This document shows positions 10,701 through 20,264 of a stretch of 64,000 nucleotides of DNA, in pieces (position 1 is the first letter of the stretch; each line of letters begins with the position of its first letter). Both the position numbers and the translations under genes were made by a program. The DNA is taken from the NCBI RefSeq assembly GCF_963576615.1, contig NC_088708.1, positions 58,701,196 through 58,765,195 of the forward strand. Direction: 5' to 3'. Under the pieces are notes generated by a model. The model searched no databases. It was given only the letters and a program-made list of their open reading frames with translations, and had not been told where the DNA came from. This DNA comes from Watersipora subatra. Its lineage: Eukaryota; Bryozoa; Gymnolaemata; Cheilostomatida; Watersiporidae.

Positions 10701-12662
10701 GGAAATATACTGAACAAAAAAAGATATACAAGAATCAGTATCTCCCTCACTTACAAAACACTTTGGATCCTTAAATCCGGGTACATTTGAACAAACTGAT
10801 ATACTCATCAATTCGTGTCTCGATGTGAATGTAACCGAATTGGAATTTGGTGGAAGGTCGGATTTTGGAAGATAACACTCGATATCATAGGTGATTAAAA
10901 AAGGATAATAAGTATCTTCCTCAGCCACGGATATTCCTATCTCTCATTTCAGTTGTTCGAAAATTGTAGGTTTTGCCTTAAACTTTCCTCCTTCGAAAAT
11001 GAAGTTTGTTACTACTTCTTGACTACATTTATGTCTCTTGAAATTTCCTCTTTTTGTAAAGCTCACTTCACAGGAAGGACAACTAAACCCTTTAGTATAA
11101 GCATTAACATCCTTGATGAAACTGAAATGAGAGTTCTGCAAATCGAGGAAGAGTTCCTTTCCCTCTTTTTGGGTCGATGTCCAGATGACTGTTGAGGTTT
11201 CATCAGCATTCAGAGATAATACGGTTATACGGATGTCAAAACATTTCTTAAGAGAAATTAAGTCTCCTAACTCAATTCCAGGAAAATTCTTCATCAGATC
11301 TTTGGAGGATGAGGAAGAAGAAATGTGTTTCGAGTACTTTTGAAATAGCATCTTCACAAGTTGCTGTTTTGGTCTTTGTCTGGTGCAACTACATCGCTTT
11401 GAACACTCACACATCTCCTTCAATGCTAAACATCTGAAGAAACAGAGATTGTCTGTGTAAGGAGTGCAGCTCATAGTGATTACATGTCGATTGTTAAGAA
11501 TGTGAGTCGGAAGATCTGAAGCCACTCCTATTTGCCCCATTCCAATCAATTTATAGAAATAGAATGAAATATTGGTAATTACATTCAATTTCCAAGCTGT
11601 ATTCGGGCGTTCTCGAATCGCTATAGCAGCAAGATCTTGTCTTGTCAATTCTTCAAAGAAATTCTGTAGTTTCTGTCTTGTTGTAATCAGTTTTGCTTTT
11701 TTGAAAATTGTAGCATTATTCGATGAAGCATGGAAATATCTTAATTCTCCTGAAGCTTTATGTTCAAGAATGCATCCCACACTACAATTTAACTTAGCTC
11801 TTGTTTGTAACCCATTCCAAGTTGTCAACATCTCGTTCCATATTCTTTCCGAATGGTTTGGAGTTGGAAGTTCTGCTTGAGGAATATTTCCATTCCATAA
11901 ATTTACGTTTAACGTTTCAACAACTCTTCCTCGTCGTCTTTTTGTTTTCATAGCATTCCAATATCTTCTTATTAACTCATCCCATGCCTCATCATCATTA
12001 ACAGGAATGATATCCTGATTAACTTGTTCTCTTTCATTTTCGATAGGAACGATGGGCTCGACTCTATCATTAATACCAACTAAATTGTCATCATCAGCGT
12101 CCACTTCATTTTCGTTTCTTTCGATTTGTTTTGTAGGTTGATCAGATAAATATCTATTTTCTTCGATTTCATTTGTATTTTCTTCTTCTGATACATCTGA
12201 TTCATCGGATTCATCATCAGCAAGATTTCGAGTAATAGGAGTTACTGTTATCTTAGATCGACTAAGATCTCCTCTTCCAATTTGAGTTGAAGCAGAACGA
12301 AATGAAGAATGATGAGAAACATTCTTTACTTTTTCGAAAATGAAAGGGGGATCGGAAACTTGTATAATAATCGAGGCATCATCATCATCATCATATTCGT
12401 GATATTGTTCCGAAGAATCATTAGTTGATGTTGTAAACGATTCTGAACTTTCATTCGTTTGGAGATGAATGTGTTTGACATGTTTTTTGAGGATTGATTT
12501 TTTGTTAAATGAAGTCGAACATTCTAAGCAGATATATTTATTAGCTGAAACGGATGATGCACTTCTTTCCCTACTTCTGCTTCTTTCTCTATTATCAATT
12601 GAAGTGGAAGGAGTAGAATTTTCCGATGAAATTAAATTATGCTCTCGTGAAAGCTTGAACAT
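7716..12662 (-). pseudogene. polB: Family B DNA polymerase of Polinton type with N-terminal zinc-finger/OTU-like region (decayed)
   Basis: Reading from the ATG at 12662: a C2H2 finger (CLECSTSFNKKSILKKH, about residue 46); acidic low-complexity; an OTU-protease-like DNLCFFRCLAL (about 405) with a later NSHFSFI; and a second finger (CPSCEVSFTKRGNFKRHKC, about 520). Then follow the exonuclease motifs YDIECY (about 590), FNSQNYD (about 727) and WYNNLDV (about 858); polymerase motif A DANALYLW (about 985); an insert with VDGYCEESNTVFQFHGCFW, resembling Vsr-type endonucleases; motif B KLIGNSSYGKT; and motif C MDTDSAY. Introns fit 8619-8509 and 8416-8287 (GT-AG, phase-consistent). Breaks are TGA at 10944-10946, 10134-10136 and 9759-9761, TAA at 7767-7769 (frame then open to a stop at 7716), and a 1-bp frameshift near the A/G run at about 9165-9175. 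At about 1,570 codons it is long for the family. The product would be protein-primed replication of the element. Catalytic residues survive, but the gene cannot make a full product. Confidence 0.88.
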
Positions 12663-12678
12663 CTTTGAGGAATTCCAG

Positions 12679-13030
12679 CTGCCAAGAATTAAGAATCTCA
12701 TTTTACTATTCTCTCTACATTTATTCATTCATTAAAAATTTTTTCCACCAATTATTGTAAATCAACTTACCTCATCAGATTTGCTCCAGTCTCCTTCTGA
12801 ATGGGAAGTTGCCGGATACATTTCCTTGTTGTATTCAAATTTCGGAGATATATAATCCGGTGAAACAGAGATAATCCAAAGTTCTGAGAGAAGATTATAC
12901 ATAGATATCCAAATTGTAGAATTAATCCAAACTTTGTGAGATATATAATCCAGTTAGGTATAGAAATAGTTCGAAGTTCTGAGAATTTCATGTATAATAA
13001 CTGCAGGAAAAAAAGTCTCGATAATGGTGA
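12679..13030 (-). other. Probable 5' leader exon and first intron of the polymerase transcript
   Basis: A strong donor (GAG|GTAAGT) at 12766 and a pyrimidine-rich acceptor ending GGCAG at 12679 define an intron of 88 bp just upstream of the chosen polymerase ATG. The leader would begin some 25-30 bp downstream of the minus-strand TATA box at 13049-13056. The leader carries two diverged copies of a 'gagatatataatccgg' segment. The open frame there would start upstream of the predicted cap site and is not called as a gene. Confidence 0.5.
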
Positions 13031-13048
13031 GCCCATCAAACTTGGCTG

Positions 13049-13056
13049 TATTTATA
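13049..13056 (-). promoter_or_regulatory. TATA box for the polymerase transcription unit
   Basis: TATAAATA on the minus strand, 75 bp from the edge of the TTCGCGAA array and followed after about 280 bp by the donor of the leader exon. Confidence 0.55.
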
Positions 13057-13130
13057 CTAGTCAAGTTCAAGGAGGTGGAACCTGTACAAAAGCTATAAAT
13101 CACTTCTAATCCAACTTGTCTCACTCAACT

Positions 13131-13331
13131 TTCGCGAAAATTGAATTTCGCGAAAGTGAATTTCGCGAAATTGGATTTCGCGAAATTACACATTATATAT
13201 ATATTATATAGTCAACTTTCGCGAAATTGAATTTCGCGAAAAGTGAATTTCGCGAAATTGGATTTCACGAAATTATATATTATATAGTCAACTTTCGCGA
13301 AATTGAATTTCGCGATTTTTAATTTCGCGAA
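13131..13331. repeat. TTCGCGAA palindrome array in the divergent control region
   Basis: Nine perfect TTCGCGAA octamers start at 13131, 13147, 13162, 13177, 13218, 13233, 13249, 13294 and 13324. Two one-base variants start at 13264 (TTCACGAA) and 13309 (TTCGCGAT). They fall into three blocks of 4, 4 and 3 with 15-16 bp centre-to-centre spacing inside blocks, separated by AT-rich 'attatatatagtcaac' spacers, so each block is also a direct repeat. The array lies between divergent transcription units and nearly equidistant from their TATA boxes. A shared upstream activating site or a replication-initiator site is inferred. Confidence 0.85.
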
Positions 13332-13402
13332 AAGTCTTCTGATATTATGGATGATGCAGCTAAATTCATCAAAACTCATTAATCATTTGATGAGGAGAAT
13401 TG

Positions 13403-13409
13403 TATATAA
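13403..13409 (+). promoter_or_regulatory. TATA box for the plus-strand gene
   Basis: TATATAA, 72 bp from the last octamer of the palindrome array and 70 bp upstream of the ATG at 13479. Confidence 0.55.
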
Positions 13410-13478
13410 CCAGCAGAATTTTACTAAAACGATATCAGTTCTTCATTCAAAGTCGGAGAATTAACACACTACACAACT

Positions 13479-14396
13479 ATGGAGGATAATACTCAATCTG
13501 GAGTGATAAAACCTGGATCGAATAGTTCAGTGAAGAACTCGAAAAAGAAAATTTCACCTGTAACTCTTTCTAACACGACTCCTCCAACGAAGAAGAAGAA
13601 ATCCAACCAAATCGAAACGAATTTGGAGCAAAGGGCAAAAGATGTGGCAGACAAGTTAAGAACATTAAGTAAGGATACTTTAATGGAAGCAAAATCACTG
13701 CAGAGAATGACAGACCTTTCAGTAGGATTGATTATGGAGGTGACAAAAACGGAAGAAGCTCATTCGATCCATGGAGCGTGCTGTATCATTCACTTCAACT
13801 ATGTGGAAAATGGGATTAGTAAATCTACTGCTGTATTTGCTCCAAAACGATTTCTAGATGGACCGCTGTCTTATCCAAGTATTATGGTATATCTTGGATT
13901 AAAACCAAAGAGTAATGGACAGGGAAGTTACCATGACTTAAGACGAGTAACAGAAGGAACCTCAACTCCCTCGGACATGAAACGCACTCTAGCCAATCTG
14001 AGAACGAAGAGACTTGAAAAACTTATACAACATTTCGAGACTCGTCATCTCAAGGAGTTCAAAGCACCATCTATTTTCTACTATCACAATGTTGGAGCAA
14101 GTGAATACAAAGATGCTGAAGGCAAGGTGGATGTGGTACCAACTGTAGCATTTTCAACCAAAGTTGATGGAGAGGAAGTTCAAGGAACTTTAACGATGCC
14201 TTCGAGATATGCCCTTTCGTTGAAAGAAAATTATCCGGGTATCATTATATACAAGGGGCTAGTAACATCTCACAATACTCGCGAATACTACGATGTAGTA
14301 GTCATGGGACATGAAGAAGCAAGCAGATTTTACGAGAGTTCAGCACAATGCAAAAAGGATCCTGCTATCATAACTATTTCCGATGACGATGAGTGA
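13479..14396 (+). CDS. Possible single-strand DNA-binding protein of the Polinton-like element
   Basis: 305 codons, intact, the only plus-strand gene of the element and apparently intronless. The N-terminus is basic with two lysine clusters (NSKKKIS, PTKKKKS) that look like nuclear localisation signals. The centre is a mixed alpha/beta region (residues about 70-270) with the phrase SYPSIMVYLGLKPKS. The last residues IITISDDDE combine a hydrophobic stretch with an acidic tail. This is the form of a SUMO-interacting motif and also resembles the acidic tails of single-strand DNA-binding proteins. Its position opposite the polymerase across a shared control region suggests a replication partner, which is inference. 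I do not recognise the fold. It is the least damaged gene of the element. Confidence 0.65.
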   Translation: MEDNTQSGVIKPGSNSSVKNSKKKISPVTLSNTTPPTKKKKSNQIETNLEQRAKDVADKLRTLSKDTLMEAKSLQRMTDLSVGLIMEVTKTEEAHSIHGACCIIHFNYVENGISKSTAVFAPKRFLDGPLSYPSIMVYLGLKPKSNGQGSYHDLRRVTEGTSTPSDMKRTLANLRTKRLEKLIQHFETRHLKEFKAPSIFYYHNVGASEYKDAEGKVDVVPTVAFSTKVDGEEVQGTLTMPSRYALSLKENYPGIIIYKGLVTSHNTREYYDVVVMGHEEASRFYESSAQCKKDPAIITISDDDE

Positions 14397-14819
14397 TTGA
14401 TGAACAACTCGATACAAACTTCGTTTTAAAGATTGTACATGAACATTTTCTTATATATATATTCAATGTTTCATTTATACTATATTATCTTTATTGTGAC
14501 CTATCTACTTGAACATTTTCATATATTTCAAGTTAAACATAAACTATTTTATTTTTATTGAAACAAAATGATGATGGAAATAATGAATAATACATATAAA
14601 TATATCTTTTAAAGTGAATAATTTTGTAATAAAACTGATCTTTCATTCAACATATTAATTTCTCCAACAAATTTCAATCTTACATATATACAAAAAAAAC
14701 CCGAAAATAAAATCCTTAAAATTCTTAACCATTCAAGAGCTTCAACATTACAAAAACATCAAATCTTCAAAAAAAATAACTTTGTACATAAACACTTTCT
14801 CATATATATTCAATGTTTC
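14397..14819. other. AT-rich 3' flank inside the Polinton-like element
   Basis: No gene is seen. A segment of the form 'ttcttatatatatattcaatgtttca' (about 14452) recurs at about 14796-14820 next to the TIR, a local duplication. AATAAA-like words may serve the plus-strand gene. Confidence 0.5.
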
Positions 14820-15304
14820 AAATATATAACAATCTCCAGAAAATCGACCCCTCGGTGTCCCAGATATTAACCCCCTCACTCATCCGGTAATCTCTCGCTC
14901 TCCTCGATAATCCGCGAGATCCACTCCGGAAAACCAACCAGCCCTCGATGTCCCAGATATTCACCCCCACTAATCCACCGATAATCCGCGACGATTCGGC
15001 CGACTAATCCGCAACGATTCCCCCGACTAATCCCGCGATAATCCACGTTTAATCGGATGACTCATCCCCCACTAATCGGATGACTCATCCACAGATAATC
15101 CGCCGATTACGCCAGGAGCGGATCCATACCCCCTCGAATTCAACCCCCTACTCTACACCACAATTTCCCCCCAAACCCCAACATCTCATTCAACTCCACG
15201 CAATTCAATCTACACCCCTAGCCAATTTAATTCGCAACCCCCTTTTTCTATCCCCCCGCTGGATCCGTCACTTTTTTGTGTAGATCTGCTCTCTACATAC
15301 TACT
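14820..15304. repeat. Polinton-like element, right TIR
   Basis: Reverse complement of 4847-5331 with ten differences. Nine are transitions, and seven of those are explained by CpG deamination in one arm. Confidence 0.9.
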
Positions 15305-15310
15305 TCTAAT
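15305..15310. repeat. Target-site duplication, right (TCTAAT)
   Basis: Directly abuts the right TIR and is identical to 4841-4846. Confidence 0.85.
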
Positions 15311-15420
15311 CTATATAATGATACCTTGACCACTTGAGTGTATAACACATGACCAGAGACAGCTATAAATAAACCCTAGCTGTCATATGATTGAATCTGA
15401 TGCTGAAACACAGAACATGG

Positions 15421-18400
15421 TTATGAACTCTGCAATAGTAACAGAGGTACAGACTGACCTGAAGAGATATCAAGTATGGATATCTTGTTTGTGTCCCTCT
15501 GAGACACCAAAACATATTTTCTTCCATAGCATGTTAGTCCTGGTGGGCTCAACACTCCCTCGTGTGTCCACAAACATTCTCCCGTCATAATATTTACACA
15601 GGATGTTTTGGTTCTGCCATAGGACACAATGGCAGATGTATTGTCAAAGGGGCACATAGCTATTCTACTAGTAACTAGCCAGGGACAGGCAACTCGTCGC
15701 ATAATACTCCCAGTTAGAGTATAAACAACAAGGTTTTTATCTGTTGTATCAGGCAGTACTATCTCATCAAAGATTATAGTCAGAGCATTAGAGTATTCAT
15801 TATAGCAATGATGGGTCCACTTTGTTATATAACTCCCAGACATGCCATGTACACTAACAGTAGAACCACCAGAGAGAGTGTAGATCCTCTCATTGTACAC
15901 AGTAATAGACTGCACTACACCTGAGAGTGTAAATATTGTCTGTGGCTGGTATGAGATCATCCTTACTACTGAACCATTTTGTAGTCCAACATAAAAGTTC
16001 TCTTTATAGCAGCAGATACTGACTGGTTTAGATGACACGCTGACAGATTTGAGAGCTGTCATCGATTTCGGAAGTCGAACGTTTGGCACTGTTACAGCTC
16101 CAGTTTCATAGTCGATAGCTAGTCTGTGTGGGGCACTCATCTGCAGTTCAATCATTCTGTTCTTTCCTGTAGAATTATATCAACATATGATGGGTAACTG
16201 CATAAGTTTTGATGGTTGTTTGTTAAAAAAGTACATCACTAGGATTTATGGTGAGCAAAAGAATACTATATTATTGTGTCTATTAATTTAGCACACTTCG
16301 TATATCAATATATATAAAACATTTTGATAATAATTATCTCTAGTGATTTACACTAATAACTAAACAAGCTTTTAATGAATAATCTTTTCATTTATATATG
16401 AAAGTCAAATTTAGTAATTTTCAGAATACGGAGTAGAAATAAACTGTAGTAACAAGTAGTTTACTGAAGCTGTAACAATGCTCTAAAGGTAATAACCCAT
16501 TTCTCTTGTCATTTGTCTCCCTTGACCTGCATTCACACCTTTAGTACCCTATTGACTGTTGCTTAAACTATACAATAAATAACAAATCAGGATACTTTTA
16601 TGTATCCAAACTCCACAAAAATATTTAAAAACAGTACACGAACATCAAATATTTTGTCAGTTTTTGTAATGCATCCATAGTGATTTAACATGATTCATAG
16701 CAATAATATCAGGTACATTTAAATCTGCAGAGAATGGAAATTAAAGAAACTGACTCAGTAAGAAAGCCCCAGCAATCTAATCATCTACAGAAGTATCAGC
16801 TCAGTATTTACCGTGACTAACAATGAAGTTGCCTGAGTGTAATAGCATTTCCAGCGGTCAGACCTTAATTAATGTAGTATCCTGGCATAAAGTATGCCAC
16901 TTGTCAGTAATTTGTGTACATTTTCTTTTTAACTTGGAAAGCTCCAATTCAGAATATCAAAAACCTTCAACTTAACACGGATTACCTCTGCTTAATAATA
17001 AAAGCATATCATAAAAACTCTTGCTAGTAAATGATTACCACAATCCTCCAACTGCGCTATATCTTGTATCTCCAGCTTTGGAAGTTCGTTTTCTAGAACT
17101 TTCTGTAGGCGCTCACTAAGCTCTTTGTATCCTTTCACAAAATCTACCTGTATTTCAGAATCAGTTTGATGAATTAGTCTTGTAATATTACTCAAACATG
17201 TGACTTAGAACAGATGAATGATACTGTGATGGAGTTATTACCTCATGACTATTTCTCTCTTTAGATTCTATCATTAGCCTCTGGTTCCTTAACCTGGTCC
17301 ACTTGCTAATAACATTCTCCTCTAAGAACTCAGCTAGTTGAAGTTTTCCTTTCGCTCTTTCCTCAAGCAGCTGAGTTTCCAGTAGATCATATTCAAGACG
17401 GATACAACTCAACTATAAACAGACAAAGCAATTATTAACCACTTGACAGTTCATGAGTTATCTTCTCATGTAGTGTAGCGGAGAGATATGCTTGTTCACA
17501 CTCATCTGATCTGAGGACTGACAATAATATCCAAATTATAGATTTAATTCATTGTCTAAGTTTCATGAGTTTGATAAAACACACTCTGAATAACTGACAT
17601 CTTACAAAACAACTCCACCAATGAGCTTCCAACACATGAACTCCACAGCTGCATACTCATAGTAAGAAATACTAACAATACTAATATACTGGGTTCTTAT
17701 GCATTCTTATAGTAACTGTCAAAACCCTACATTGATATTGTCTCATAGTACAGGACCCTTCACTATAAACATGAATAAGAATAAACATCGTCAATTATCT
17801 TCTCTTTTGTTACAGTTCATATTAGTATCTTTTTGTCATTTATATTTTAATGTGTGAGCTGCAATAAGATAAAAAATTCAACCAAGTGTTTAAAATTTAT
17901 CTTCTTTATTCCAGCCATCTTTGTAGGTGTGTCCGCTCGGGTCCATTGACAATATAAGTAGGTGAAGATAACACCTGATCAGTTTCAAAGAATCAAATCA
18001 TCAGGGACATATTAACTCTTTAAAGTTGGAATTAGTTTTTTATATTAAAAAAATCAAAATTATTGTTTTGCCATATATAATATTTGATAAATTTAGAGCT
18101 AGTACTTATATTTTCAAACTGAAAATTGCATCTTATTCAGTGCAAAATTTCCTTTTTAATGACATATAAAACAGCTAGCTTTACTAAACTCTTCCGTTCC
18201 ATAAAATGGGGAAAAAGTGGTTTAGAAAAATAATTTTTAAATCGCACTTAAAATGTAGGAGATTATTGGCTATAAGAACAAAAAAATAGTGTTACATCCT
18301 TTGTGATATTTCATGTTAGCCATGTACATCATAGTGAGCACTGAAACCTTGTCATCACCGTAACTTTATCCTTTTGCACTACAGAGGACATGTTTTCCAT

Positions 18401-20212
18401 CAAACACAAGAAGGAATTATGAGTAGGATTGTAGAAGTCGTGTGATCATGCTCTTTTGTATTCCTTGAAGCTTAGAGTTGGGAGGTTCTTTGAAAATTCG
18501 TACAATGCAAAAACATTGAATTGGACTATTTGTAAGCTATTTAAAGAAATCGTTTTGAGACTTAATACTTACTGAGAAACTTTTAAAACCAAAAACGCCT
18601 GTAAAAATGATACAGCCATTCCCCTACATATGAGTGCTCCTAAAATGCAAGAAACTCGAGATATAAGAGCTGACTTTCGAGCAAATTTCTTCCTTGAGAT
18701 AAGAGTGATCTTAGAGCTACGAGCATACAAGACAGTTCTCGATGGCCACTATTAGGCCAAGTATTCAAGAGTCAACAGCGAGTTGAGAGCAGCATCGCTC
18801 GGTCTGTCTCCTCGAATCAATTTGAAAAAAAGTTCGCCAAAGGTTGGCTACAAGTTATAGTGAACATGAGGCAAAATGCCTCTAACCGAAAACATCTTTC
18901 CACCGTAATACATGTTTTCTTCATAATATACTAGCAGATTAATTTGTACTTATATATTTTATATAGAACATAGTGCTTTGACATACAAGTAACATAGTAA
19001 ACTGACATACAAGCTTCAGCCCCAGAACGCATTTGCTTGCAGTTGATGTAGATGGCTGTTGACTGTAGATGGATAAGTGTAACTTGCCAGTCGGATCAGT
19101 TGATCACAAACTTTGCTAAACTGCGCTTTTTATTGGTTTAAGCCAAATCAGAAATTCTTGGAGAGTTCACATAACAAATTCACGTTGATTGCGTTACTCG
19201 TTTCATAACAATAAGAAAAATTAAACTGGTTACTTGGCTAAAGAATTTTTGCCTTTGTTGTTGATTACTGATTGTAATGACCAATTTTAGAAAAGTATAC
19301 AACCACTCAAATTGGCGATTAGGATTTAACATGGATTGTATCTTGCAGAAAAATTTGTGGAGAACATGGCTAAAAAATAATTTAGTAACTGTTAGTGGTT
19401 ATCATGCAACATACAAATGAACTGCGCAGAGTCAGAAAGTCGTTGAGTGTGACTTGCCGACTTTATAGAGTTAATGACATAGCAAAATGAAGGGAATTTA
19501 TTACAATGTTGTTTGTTCCTGACACTGAGTACTGTTGATTGCTAATAAAAAGAAAGCAAATTAACCAGTAATCTGTTAACCTGAGACAAGTCAAGGTAGT
19601 TAGAATAAATATTTAAACTCAGATGTTGTTGTAAAGTTTTACCTGATCATCTCTGGTCTTGTGTAACAGCTGAACCGTCTCATTCGTCTCACTGTCATAT
19701 TCAGATTGAGCTTTTGATGTCTCCTTGAATATATTTTCTAGCTTTTCTTCTTTCACAACCACTCGATCATCTTCCACCAGCATCTTTGTTAGTTCTTTTA
19801 GAGACATCAACATATGATGGCCACCTGAAATGATTAATAACAGACTTGTATTAACCATATGCAAAATTAATCATGAGGGATGTATTTTATGTTCATTTTA
19901 CACTAAACTTAGTGATTTTATTAGGAAACACAGCAGCACCTGTTGATACTGACAGCAAGTCAACTTCGTCTTAATTATTTTGCTCCTACCTTGACTGTCA
20001 GAATACATCATTTTAGAACATTTCTAAAATTGGCTGATAAGCTCAAATGTCTGACTGAACTTTCTATGTGACAGTGTCATTTTACAAACCTTGTAACGGG
20101 TGTCAACATATAAGAAGTTATTAGAATGCTGTCACTTTATGAAATAAATTATTCAATCAATTTGTGCTTTCAACATTACAAGAACAAACTAGCAAAACTA
20201 TTTCAACATCTT

Positions 20213-20264
<52 letters not shown>

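Larger units (their letters stand above)
4847..15304. mobile_element. Polinton-like element, capsid-less, complete ends
   Basis: A 10,458-bp unit bounded by 485-bp TIRs beginning AGTAGTATGTAGAGAG and flanked on both sides by the 6-bp duplication TCTAAT (4841-4846 and 15305-15310). A 6-bp duplication, 5'-AG termini, long TIRs and a family B DNA polymerase are known hallmarks of Polinton/Maverick elements. Gene order is: secreted cysteine-rich protein, two small cysteine-motif paralogues and PolB, all on minus, then a control region and one plus-strand gene of possible DNA-binding role. No RVE integrase, packaging ATPase, adenain-type protease or capsid gene is visible in any frame. Insertion therefore presumably depended on an integrase supplied in trans (inference). 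Six in-frame stops and one frameshift show this copy is inactive. It sits 117 bp from the stop codon of the B-box gene. Confidence 0.9.

Noticed and set aside
12767-13039. 90-codon hydrophobic frame upstream of the polymerase
   Set aside because: Its ATG lies about where or before the predicted transcription start, and its end coincides with a splice donor; it is treated as leader.
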